Below are positions 47,201 to 57,816 of a stretch of DNA of 64,000 bases, in pieces. The stretch comes from Wurfbainia villosa (lineage: Eukaryota; Streptophyta; Magnoliopsida; Zingiberales; Zingiberaceae): NCBI GenBank assembly GCA_025175895.1, contig CM046005.1:66364325-66428324 (forward strand). The letters run 5' to 3'. The translations under genes and the position numbers were made by a program. Position 1 is the stretch's first letter. Each line of letters begins with the position of its first letter. The notes beneath the pieces were generated by a model. That model was given only the letters and a program-made list of their open reading frames with translations. It had not been told where the DNA came from and ran no database searches.

Positions 47201-48023
47201 AACATGTTTCAACGACTAGACCAAAAGATATACCTTTGTTCTTGCGGTTGGGGCAGTCCTTCTTCCAATGTCCAGTCTGCTTACAAGTGAAGCACTTGCC
47301 TTTCGGCTTCTTCACTCCTCCCTGAGTACCTCCCACCACCTTCGCCCCAGTTTGTTTCATCTTCTTCTTGCCTTTCGGCTTAGAAGTAGAAACCTTTTGG
47401 GTCACCATGGCATGTGCCTGAGCACTCTAACGAAATAGCCCCTCTGGCGCCTAGAGTTCTATCAGAAGTTCCGCCAACAAATACAACCTCTTGTTCATGT
47501 TGTAATTCAGGCGAAACTACTCAAAACTCCTAGGTAAAGACTGGAGTATGATATCGACCTGGGTTTCCCCATCGATCTCAGCTCCTAGGACCTCTAGCTC
47601 ATTCAAATGAGCCATCATCTTGAGAACATGATCCCTCATGGGTGTTCCCTCGATCATGGTGGTCGTCATCAAGTTTCTCATGGCTTCTTGCCTCGCAGCC
47701 CGATTCTGGTGCCCGAAAAGCTCTTTGAGATTGAGCATCATGTCATAAGCTGTGGGCATGGCTTGATGCTGATGTTGCAGTACATTTGACATAGATGCCA
47801 AAATGTAACACTGCGCCATCTCATCGGCCTTTACTCACTTCTTATAACTCTCTCTCTCCTTTTCCCCAGAATCTTTTGCAGGCTTAGGAGGGCACTCTTT
47901 GAGGAGTACATATTTGTATTCCTCAACAATCAAGACAATGTCTAGATTCCTCTTCCAATCAACATAGTTGGGTCCAATAAGTTTGTTCTCTTTCAGTATC
48001 ACAGCAAGTGGGTTGAAAGTTAT
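44270..48023 (-). pseudogene. Copia A2 gag-pol
   Basis: All pieces from the gag start to the end of RT are in one frame. The start ATG of A1 is ATA here (48023-48021). Order: gag; zinc knuckle CFTCKQTGHWKKDC; protease DTGATDH; integrase (HSDLCGP, RSDCGGEYL, NGVAERRNRT); RT (MDVKTSFLNG, RSIYGLKQASRSWN, intact YVDD in LYVDDILLIGN). After LKYLRRT a deletion of roughly 100 bp or more, with frame changes, removes part of RNase H; later RNase H sequence (YCDNSGAV, RGEVVVAKI) is readable out of frame to the stop at 44270. Several nonsense codons lie in between. Inactive. Confidence 0.92.
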
Positions 48024-49071
48024 TTTGAAAGAAAACCTAAGAATCACATAAATCAAAACATTATATTTCAAAAAATTATTGATTCCCCAAACAATAAAAT
48101 TTTAAAATCAACCAACACCTCAAAATACCGAGAATATCGTATGCCATGATAGTGTGGACGTATACGAATTCTACATTTGTAAGAGGAGGTTTTACCCATT
48201 AATTTTACTATCTTGTCAACCTAACTTTTTGACAAGTAAAATTAATAGTTGGTTCCTCTTTGGCCCTACAAATAAAAGCAGTGACTTCGATGGGGAGGAT
48301 ACTTATATTTGTATCTAAGTGTTCACCATTACTTGGTACCAAGGTAATTATCTCGGGTTATGTGCCTTCCGATGGGGAAGTGCACACGCTCCTTAATAAT
48401 TCCCTATAACCATATTTGACCTTGTGATCCGCAAACAAACTCATCCGATGGGGAGGAAGGCACTCAGAGCCGACGTGCAAGTTTGTTTGCATCACATGTC
48501 AAATTGTAATGGAGACCGTGGGAATTTATAAAAATATCCCATTCCCACTTAGTAATTTGAAATTGAGGAATTTTCCTAGCCTACGACATGCATATCAAAC
48601 AAAAATCAATAAATATGAAAAATAAATTATTTTCCAACTATTATGGCTTTTGTCTTCAATATGTCTCCCGTCGCAACGTCTTCTCATCCGCTCCTCCTAC
48701 GCCATGTACGAGCCATCCGGAGATCCGAGCCGAGACTAAAATCTATTTTAATTTACATCCATAGATCCTATACTCCACGAGGGAGTGTACATGAAATCTA
48801 GATCGAAAGTAAACTAAAAGAAAAAGTGTGGCTAAACAATGTCGTATCTAATTTACAACAAATTAAATACTAGCCTCGTCAACCCCAAGGATTCAACAAA
48901 ATATTCACTTACACACATACAATCACATACACACATATGGCAATAATAGTCAGATCTTATGCCTGCAACCAAAGAGTTAACCTACGCATATCCTACTATT
49001 ATCCGGCACATATAATATATGAAAAGTGCATAAAAATTAACCGAATCCTAAACACACAAAATCGGAAACCT
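48024..49071 (-). other. Copia A2 5' leader (non-coding)
   Basis: Same features as the A1 leader, including three CCGATGGGGAG-type motifs at about 48285, 48368 and 48445. No gene. Confidence 0.8.
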
Positions 49072-49085
49072 TGGCTCTGATACCA
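49072..49085 (-). other. Primer-binding site of Copia A2
   Basis: The minus strand reads TGGTATCAGAGCCA; perfect iMet type, two bases from the LTR. Confidence 0.95.
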
Positions 49086-49087
49086 AT

Positions 49088-50994
49088 TGAAGGTTTGGTT
49101 TCATTGATCCGTGAGGAGAAACTTCACTTCCCACTTCACCTCGGTTGTTTGTTCATGGCGATCCCATCGATGTCCCCAGATTAAAAAAAAATTAATCCTA
49201 GACAAAAGGGTTTGCTCAAACAACCAAGTCATCGTCGTGCTATTCGTTTAGAGAGGTCACTTGAACAAACTTGTTGTTCAAGCGACCAACCTCTATTCTA
49301 CAAGTAGCCGCGGAATAGACGATGTCCGGATCGCCGACATTCATGTTTATGTTTGGGATCCAAGCATTATTTAGCAACAAACAGATTATATCATGCTCAT
49401 AATTGAAAAACAAAAACAAACATGTTACAAAAGAGAATAGAGAATCGATATACCTCTCGATATTCTAATGTATGACCTTCCTCCTTTCGGACGTCGTGTG
49501 GGCAACGATCTACCAAAAGTTGAAGCTCCTAGATCGCCAATCTTCCTTCCTTGCTCATTCCGAGCAAGAGGAAGAATAGAAACAAAGCTCTTTTCCTTCT
49601 TTTAACCAACCAACAACCTCCAAGGATGGAGCTTGTCGCCGACCACGAAGGAAGAGGAGATTAATGGTTGCCGGCCAAAAGCTTCAAGGAAGGACCCTAA
49701 GCCTTTGTTCCACCGGCCAAGGAGAAGGAGAGGACCTACTTTGGACATCGGCCAAGAGATGGAAAGGCTTCAAAGGGCACCGACAGCTTGAGGAAGAAGA
49801 AGAAGAAGGCAAGGAAAAACTTTCTTTATTAGGTGCCGCCAAGCCCAAACCCTAGCTCCAAGCTCTTGCCGCCAACCTCCATATACCCTAGCTTCTCTTA
49901 ATTAATTCTCCACGCCAACCACTTGTTCTCCTTTTATAGAGTTAGGGATAAGCCTCCTTTTAATCTCCACCATTGGTTCTAGGGATTTAATCTCAACCGT
50001 CGGATCTAGAGATTTAATCTCAACCGTCAGTTCTTAGAGATTTAATCTATACCTTTGGATCAAGAGTTTTGTTTTTATCCATTGGATCAAAGCTTCATGA
50101 GGTGTTAATAGGCTACATTAGGGACCATGAGGAGGAGTTGGATCTTGGCCACCCATGGATCAAGCCCACATAAAGTCTGATCCATTAATGATAATCCAAT
50201 CCACTAAAGGATTATCATTGATCTACCTCACCAACCCCCATAAGTTAATATGGGCTCCATATATTATTTGTACATTTCCTCCCCGTGTTTAAGATCTCGA
50301 ATGTCCGTTGATTAATTAATTTACTGACCATTAATTAATCAACATCTAACTCCATGAGTAGTACCACTCAACCTTTTCATCATGTCGGACCAAGTCCACC
50401 TGCAGGGTTTACATGATGAACCTTATGAGCTCCTCAAGAGGACATCATCATCCTAATATATAGGACATGGTTTCCTCCTATAATCAACGGCACACCATAA
50501 AAATAATATCATCTCCCAACTTACCGAGCCTATCGATTTAATCTATAAATCTCGCCCATTGGTAAATCAAAGAGATGAATACTAAGTATATATGCCCGTT
50601 ATTATATCGGGATTAAGAGCATGTACAAAATAATATTTGAGGTCCGATTCGATTATGTAGTCAGCAATAAATTGAATCACCTCTAAGTCGGTCCTGCTCA
50701 ATACACACAGAGTGCACTAGTGTGATTCTATGGTCAAGACAAACTAATACCAAATCACACTACAACCATTCTGATGGTTTATCCAATGTCATCTCGATTG
50801 TGAACCTTTACTTATACTTTACAAGGAGCCGATAACATGGTCTCCCGTGTGACACCACACACCATGTTATCTACAATGTAATGTATTAGACAATATGCAT
50901 AACCATAAAAATATGCAAACAATGATTATGTGATTCTTATTTCAAAATAAAGATGTTCATACAAAAGATAGACTTTTCAGTATACATCCCAATA
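49088..50994 (-). repeat. Copia A2 5' LTR (right)
   Basis: Partner of 42340-44236, with the same tandem array and a TATA box at 49931-49938. The terminal base pair is changed (TA instead of CA). Confidence 0.93.
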
Positions 50995-51905
50995 GTACGG
51001 ATGGCAAAGCACTATGAATCTCCTCCTCATTGGAGGTAGGAGATAATGAATACAAGAAAATCGATATTGAGGATGGGGTACATTTCCACCTCTCCCCTTT
51101 ACAATGAAAGCACAATAATTACAATTAAAATGGAATCTCTGATTACAAAAGAGAAAAGATAACTAACGACTATACTGAGGATGTTTGAAGCTTGAAGTTA
51201 GGAGTGTGTCATCGGCGTTACGGTAGCATTATCGTAGACCTTCGGCGTTGTGGGATCACTTTGTAAGCACTTGAGATAACATAAAGGGGTGAAACTCCTT
51301 TTATTTTATAGCCTTGGAAACTCCCTAACATTCAGTTCTAGCTCATGGTCAAAGAATCTCATCTCCCCAAGATAAGTGGAGCTTATCTTGACTCTCCTAG
51401 AGGTGGGTTGTTTGACTGGTAATCGACTGTTAACCTTCATGATCGATTCCATCGATTCCATACAGCCATCCTCGCTTTTTTACTACAACAAAGAGTTATC
51501 TCAAAAACATCATAGTAAAGGTAATTTCAATGATCACTTACCATTTGATCTTGACCTAGACCTTCCATGGGAAGTCTTAGTCGGATCGCCGCCTAAAGAT
51601 ATCCCCGTACGAAGGACCTCACCTCCCCTTTACTCACACTCGAGCTTACCTTTGGTCATTTGTGACTTGTAGCTTAGGTTCCGATCTTGACTTGGGGTGC
51701 TTCGGCTCCCTCCGAAGTTCTCCCAGTGTCTCCCAACCACCATGGTTTCTTGACTCGAGATTCTCCGGGTGTCGCCAACCTTTAGCTCAGCTTAATCATT
51801 CTTGCACACTTGGTTTACCTCATTAGATAACAATATAACCTTAACTTTGGGTCTTTTCCATATTCAAAACTCAGGTTCGATTATCTGGTGCCTACTGCAC
51901 TAACA
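50995..51905 (-). repeat. Family D LTR3, last piece
   Basis: Starts with the second GTACG and ends TGCACTAACA. The U3 region at about 51415-51490 differs strongly from LTR1 and LTR2 and lacks their GTCGACT motifs, while both sides align well. Confidence 0.9.
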
Positions 51906-54900
51906 AATTGATTTGGGCTCAATTTGGGAGATGAGAGCTACTTGACTAGTAGGAGCTCTATGAAAGGACCTAGTTCTCACTCCTTGGGATAATTCTCCTA
52001 AAACTTGGTCTAGGGGATGATTTTGATGAATCCTTAATGTTCTAGGAGGAGATTCAAATTTATTTTGATCATGGTTGTCTTCCTTCCTCCTCTCATCTTC
52101 GGAGTCTCCTCTTCCTCCCCCTTGATCTAATCCTCCCCCTTGATCATTACCCCCTAAGGTAAAGTTTTGAAGTTTTTGAGTAATGTCTTGATTATTGTCA
52201 TTGATATCCTTATCAATGGAAGATTTTCTAGGATAGGTACTATAGGTCTCATCAAATTGAACATTAGAGGATTCCTCAACCTTTTGGGTCCTCTTGTTGT
52301 AGACTCTATATCCTCTACTAGTGGATGAGTATCCAACTAGGATTCCCTCATCCGCTTTGGACTCAAATTTTTTTAAGTTGTCTTTGGTGTTTAAAATGTA
52401 GACTTTGCATCCAAATACTTTGAAGTAATGAATTGTAGGAATTGTGTCATCACATAATTCAAATGGTGCTTTGCCTAGAAAATGTATGGATTAGGACTCG
52501 ATTTTGGATATAGCAAGCAATATTAATCGCTTCCGCCCACAAGTAGCTAGGTAGAGAATATGCATTAAGCATAGTCCTAGCCACCTCTTGTAGGGCACAA
52601 TTTCTCCTTTCCAACACCCTATTTTGTTGGGGTGTTCTAGGATAAGAGAACTCATGTTTGTACCCTTGTTCTAAGAAATTTTTTGAGAAATTAGAATTCT
52701 CAAATTTCCACCATGATCACTACGAATCCGGTTGATTTTGAGATTTTTTTCATTCTCAACTCTTTTGCTAAAACCTATGATTATTTCTAAGGTATCATCC
52801 TTATGTTTCATAAAGTAAACCCATGTATACCTAGAAAAATCATCAATTATGATTAAGCAATATTTACTACCATTCAAAGAAGGAGTACTATGACAATCAA
52901 ATAAATCCAAATGTAAAGGATCTAAAGGTAATGAAGTACTAGTTAGGGTTTTACCTTTGTGTGATGATTTTGATTGTTTTCCTTCCTGGCATGCATCACA
53001 CATCTTGTCTTTAATGTATTTGATCTTTGGTACCCCTTTCACTAGCTCCAATTTTACTACCTTGGCTATGTTCTTCATATTGATATGTCCTAACCTTCTA
53101 TGCCATAGCCATACTTCATCTTCTTTTGCCATAAGACACTTAGTGGAAATGTTAGAAGTATAGGATAAATCAACATAATAAATATTGGATTTCCTATATC
53201 CAACTAACATGAAATATTCAATTTCTTGTGTCTTATAACACACTTTGTGGAATTGAAATCAACATTAAAATTAGCATCACAAAGTTGGCCAACACTAAGT
53301 AAATTGAATTTCATGTTTTTAACTAGAAAGACTTTATGAATAAAAAGTTTTGGGGATACCTCAATTGTGTCTTTACCTAGAATTTTGAGTTTACCACTAT
53401 TCCCAAAAGATACAGTTCCCTTGCTAAGGTAGATGATTGTGGAAAACTTGCTTACATCTCTGATCATGTGTCTTGAGCAACCGCTATCCACAATCCACAT
53501 ACTTGATCCACTTAACTAAATAGCATGAAAAACAAATTCCTTAGGTACCCAAACTTTTGGACCGGTAGCATCAATCAACAACTTCTTGGGAACCCAAGCC
53601 TTTTTAACTTACTCCTAATTGTTGCTTTTCTACTAATTAGGGAGGTAAAGGCTACTTCCTTCTCCTTATGCCTATATCCTATGTTGGCCTTGTTATAAAT
53701 GACCCTTTGGTCCCTAAGCCATCCTTCATCTTCTTTTGCCATAAGACACTTAGTGGAAATGTTAGAAGTATAGGATAAATCAACATAATAAATATTGGAT
53801 TTCCTATATCCAACTAACATGAAATATTCAATTTCTTGTGTCTTATAACACACTTTGTGGAATTGAAATCAACATTAAAATTAGCATCACAAAGTTGGCC
53901 AACACTAAGTAAATTGAATTTCATGTTTTTAACTAGAAAGACTTTATGAATAAAAAGTTTTGGGGATACCTCAATTGTGTCTTTACATAGAATTTTGAGT
54001 TTACCACTATTCCCAAAAGACATAGTTCCCTTGCTAAGGTAGATGATTGTGGAAAATTTGCTCACATCTCTGATCATGTGTCTTGAGCAACCGCTATCCA
54101 CAATCCACATACTTGATCCACTTAACTAAACAGCATGAAAAACAAATTCCTTAGGTACCCAAACTTTTGGACCGATAGCATCAATCAACAACTTCTTGGG
54201 AACCCAAGCCTTTTTAACTTACTCCTAATTGTTGCTTTTCTACTAATTAGAGAGGTAAAGGCTACTTCCTTCTCCTTATGCCTATATCCTATGTTGGCCT
54301 TGTTATAAATGACCCTTTGGTCCCTAAGTATCATATCAAGATATTTAGATCCACTAATAAATTTTTCTAAGCATGTCCTTAGTTCACAAACTTCATTTTT
54401 TAGATTTTCATTTTCTATTCTAAACATGCAAGAGTCATCACATGAAGGTTGTTCATTCCTAATTGCTTTGATTTCTATTCTCAAGTCCTTAACCCTAGAT
54501 TTTGACTTATCCAAAGAATTTTTAATATATGCAATGGTCTTGTATAGTAATTCTGCTCTAGGGGAGTCTCTTACCTCATTCTCACTAGAGGATGATTCGT
54601 CGCTTGATGATGACTCCTCTTGACATGATGCTTCGGTATCATCCCCCAAGGCCATGAGTGTCACATGGCATGTGATGTGGCATAGCACCTCTTCATCGGA
54701 TGAGTCTTCGATGCTTTGTGTGTCCCATGTTTGTACTACCATGGCCTCCTTCTTCTTCTTCTCCTTATTGTCCTTCTTTTTCTTTTCTTTTTTTCCTTCT
54801 TCTTTAGATTCAGGCAATTTGGCTTGATATGCCCCTTCATATTGCATCCATAACAAATGACGTTAATGTTAGAAACCGAACTACTAGATGATTTGCCTTT

Positions 54901-55745
54901 TGAGGATTGGAACATCCTCCTACCATTTTTCTTGGTGAGCCTTCTTGATTTCCCACCAATCCTCTTGACGTAGTGCGCTACTTCACTTGCCGACAACTCC
55001 TCACCACTACTAGAAGACTCATCCTCCGACTCGGATGATGAAGAGACCTCCTTATTCTCCTTTTTCTTCTACTCCTTCTTACCTACAACAAGAGCTATAC
55101 CTTTCTCCTTTGATGAAGTGTTAGTTTGTTCATGCAATTCAAACTCAAAAAATAATTCATCTAATTTAACTAAAGAAAGGTCCCTAGAAACCTTATAAGC
55201 ATCTACCATTGATACCCATAAGGTTGTCCTAGGAAAAGCTTGAAGAACATACCTTACTAGATCTCGATTCTCCACTTTCTCACCTATAACGTGTAGTCCG
55301 TTGACCACCTCCTTGAATCTACTATGCATTTGACTCACGGTCTCATTGGTCTTCATGCTAAAGCTTTGGAGTTGACCTATCAATAAGTCCCTCTTGGCTC
55401 TCCTTGTCTCCTTGGATCCTTCATTAAGTTCAATGAGCTTCTCCCAAAGCTCTTTTGTAGAGTCGAAGGGGTTGACCTTACTCAATTGTTCCATGGATAG
55501 ACCACATTGGATCATGGTTGTTGCTTTGCAATTTGCTTGAGCTTTTTCGCCATTTCTCTAGTCCAATCCTTGGTTGATAGTGGCGCTCAAAACTCATTGA
55601 CTGACTTCTCGAACCCATCTACAATGCTAAACCAATTTTCAATATCATCCATTAAATAATACTCCATCCTACCTTTCCAATAGGCGAAGTCATTTCCATT
55701 GAAGAAGAGAGGTTGCGCCATGCTATAACCCTCTTGAAAGGTCAT
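51906..55745 (-). pseudogene. Copia C gag, protease and integrase
   Basis: It starts at ATG 55745 (MTFQEGYSMAQPLFFNGNDF, YWKGRMEYYL). UBN2-type gag (LWEKLIELNEG, VSMVDAYKVSRDLSLVKLD, ELHEQTN), zinc knuckle CYGCNMKGHIKPNC (about 54870), then a one-base deletion near 54827 shifts the Lys/Glu and Ser/acidic tail. Protease DSGCSRHM occurs twice (about 54100 and 53490) because of a 610 bp tandem duplication. Pre-integrase HRRLGHIN, integrase DLFDCHS and RSDHGGN, then broken core and linker with GYSSTSRGYRVYN to EPKSI at 51911. It continues in RT at 17205. SIRE-like, by gag style. Many stops. Confidence 0.88.
53109..54328. repeat. 610 bp tandem duplication in Copia C
   Basis: Units 53109-53718 and 53719-54328 have an exact offset of 610 bp and only about ten visible base differences. 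Both units start at CCAT and end at CCCTAAG. The unit covers the end of gag, protease and start of pre-integrase. Confidence 0.93.
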
Positions 55746-55783
55746 CTTGCTCAGGTTGATTGTTAGATCCTCCGATGTGATCC

Positions 55784-55797
55784 GATCTCTGATACCA
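55784..55797 (-). other. Primer-binding site of Copia C
   Basis: The minus strand reads TGGTATCAGAGAT, with an iMet-type core next to the LTR. Confidence 0.88.
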
Positions 55798-55799
55798 CT

Positions 55800-57297
55800 T
55801 GTTGAAACTTGGGTGAGCGCTAGAGGGAGGGTGAATGGCGTGTTCGTTCGCTTGATGGAATTCGATTGCGTTTGTCTCTACAATTTGTTAGTTTTCACAG
55901 CAGAATATAGAAATACAAAAGAAGACAAACACAAATACATAATCACATGAACACGACAATATAACATGGTTCGGAACCCTAGTTCCTACTCCATGGGGCA
56001 TGCTCGATAATGAGCTCTAGTGATGTACACACAACTACTCAATAAACTCCTTCTCAATAACACGTCGTAGGTGGAGAAACCTCATATAAGCAATTAAAAA
56101 TGTAATAAACAAATATACAAGAAAATACAAAGACAATAACGAAATATAAGTAAAGAACACTTTACAACTATTGCTTTAAACTCTTGCTTGTAGCTTACTT
56201 TGGTTTGCTCTTGAAGGTCTGAAATGCAACAACAATTCCCCTTCAAAATCTCCCAAAAAATCACTACAAAATCCTCCAATATGAGCTCCTTTTATAACCT
56301 GCATCGAGCAAATTTTGTGCCTAATAGTCGACTGCCATAAGGCCCCAGTCGACTTCCAACATTGTCGTTGTCTCACAATGACTTAATCCACGTCGACATT
56401 CCATCCAACGGATACACTGACAGTCGACTGCCAGTTACCAGCATTCGACTACTCATACCCGTATCTGACTGCTAAGTCGACTAATGAGAATTTTGCCTCG
56501 CGACAAAAAAAAATAGCAGTCGACTTCCCTCCATAGCAGTCGACTGCTCAAGGCTAGTCGACTGTCCAATGTTGGCAGTCGACTACCAAGCCGATTTGCT
56601 CGTAGTCGAATGTCAGTCGACTCACGATAGGCAACTGGTTATAATCCCAGTCGACTGCTTAGTGTCGACTTGCCTACCAAGTGTCAAACACTTGATCAGT
56701 CGACTAGTCCATAACCCTAGTTGACTGCTACACCTCAACCATGAGGTTTACCCTAAGTATGATGCCCTCATACTTGCTAGACCGCCCTTAGCCTAGACCT
56801 AAACCTTCTAGCCACCTTCATCAGCCTCATGCCTATTGGATCCCTCCAAGTCATCCATGACTTGTTCATCCATATACTAGCCTTCAGATGCTCCCATCGA
56901 CTATTGTCATGCTAAGCTGGTCTACACCGCTAAGGCACATTGGGCTTACGCTGCCAAGACACACTCTTAGACTTTACGCCACCAACCATTGGATTTATGC
57001 TGTCAAGACTCCACCCTTGGACTTTACGCTGCCAATATCAACCCTTGAGCTTCCTAAATTCCAAGTACTCAAGACTTGGACTTTCCCTTGCCAAGACCCA
57101 TGCTTGGACTTTCCATGCAAACTCCATGTTGGACTTTCCAATTACCAAGACTCAAGCTTGGACTTTCCGCCATATGGTCAATCCCATGTCAACCATGTAG
57201 TCAACCCATTGTCAAACAATGGTCAACTCATCGTCAAACATCAAAACACTACTCGAGTCAAACTCGAGTCTAGTCAATCGTGACCTGGGTCGATTGC
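55800..57297 (-). repeat. Copia C 5' LTR
   Basis: It starts (plus reading) TGTTGAAACTTGG. TATAAAAGG on the minus strand is at about 56288-56296. A dense array of GTCGACT motifs occupies 56324-56733, and a 30-50 bp repeat with CTTGGACTTTCC and GCTGCCAAGAC occupies about 56940-57170. The outer end is lost: sequence stops matching after GGTCGATTGCAT, a few bases short of the expected CAACA. Confidence 0.87.
56324..56733. repeat. CAGTCGACTG motif array in Copia C LTR
   Basis: About a dozen GTCGAC(T) cores, many as full CAGTCGACTG or TAGTCGACTG palindromes, upstream of the TATA box. The counterpart array in the inverted LTR is at 58387-58795. Confidence 0.9.
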
Positions 57298-57801
57298 ATT
57301 ATAAAGGGTGATAATCGATTGGATATGGATTAGGAAAGTTGTTTAGGGTGTGTATCAATTTTAAGGTGAGTGAAAGTTCAAAGTTGAGCTTTTGACCATA
57401 ATTTTGATGGTTTAGTATTCCTATAGGCTTAGGGACTCTCCAAAGACATTATTGGTGCAATGGTCAAGGGGGAGCAAGCCTTTAGGAGGAGATTATTCAT
57501 CATGGGATGATGGATGTGTTCTTCCTCATAGGGGGGAGAATTTGGAGAAGTGAGGATTACCTCTCTTTAGTGATATGAGACATATCACTAGGAAGAGTTA
57601 GGGCATCATAGTTGTTTTTGGACACAGAGAGAGATTATAAAATCTCATTGGGATATGAGACATTGATACCCTTGGGGAGAGAATTTTTGATATATGTCAA
57701 AAAGGGGGAGAAGTGATGTGTGGAATTCGTAATTTGGACAATTGGAAAGATTGGATTGAGTTAGTGTTCTAACTCAATGGTGTTGGTTTTTGTCAAACAT
57801 C
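57298..57801 (+). other. Internal 3' end of a plus-strand Copia C relative
   Basis: About 500 bp without a gene. Repeated purine runs (AAGGGGGAG, AGGGGGGAG, AAAAAGGGGGAGAAG) lead to the purine tract. The rest of this element is missing on the left. Confidence 0.75.
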
Positions 57802-57816
57802 AAAAAAGGGGAAGAT
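57802..57816 (+). other. Polypurine tract of plus-strand C fragment
   Basis: AAAAAAGGGGAAGAT directly before TGTTGATGG. Confidence 0.88.

Larger units (their letters stand above)
42340..50994 (-). mobile_element. Copia A2, complete LTR retrotransposon
   Basis: 8.66 kb, flanked by GTACG (42335-42339 and 50995-50999). LTRs 42340-44236 and 49088-50994. iMet primer site on the right, purine tract on the left, gag-pol 48023 to 44270. Same family as A1. The right LTR ends CCCAATA rather than CCCAACA, a single base change at the terminus. Confidence 0.95.
17206..51905 (-). mobile_element. Family D gag-only Copia in three-LTR tandem form, with three nested insertions
   Basis: Order from left: LTR1 17206-18314, internal 1 18315-21330, LTR2 21331-22098 plus 33187-33530, internal 2 33531-36719, LTR3 36720-36801 plus 42238-42339 plus 50995-51905. 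Outer target duplications fit one integration. The two internal regions are near copies, each with a gag remnant of the UBN2/Copia type but no protease, integrase, RT or RNase H. Internal 1 has lost its primer site and about 100 bp of gag; internal 2 keeps both. Gypsy A sits in LTR2; E1 and Copia A2 sit in LTR3. Confidence 0.88.

Noticed and set aside
53204..54110. Possible CRISPR-like or minisatellite array from repeated ORFs
   Set aside because: It is a single 610 bp tandem duplication of coding sequence, with two units only and no spacers.
56324..56733. GTCGACT array as CRISPR repeats
   Set aside because: Spacing is irregular, the core is 7-10 bp, and it lies in an LTR of a plant retroelement.
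56888..57283. 131-aa ORF rich in LDF and SLxF repeats
   Set aside because: Reads across the tandem CTTGGACTTT repeats of the C LTR in three frames; repeat-driven opening, no domain.
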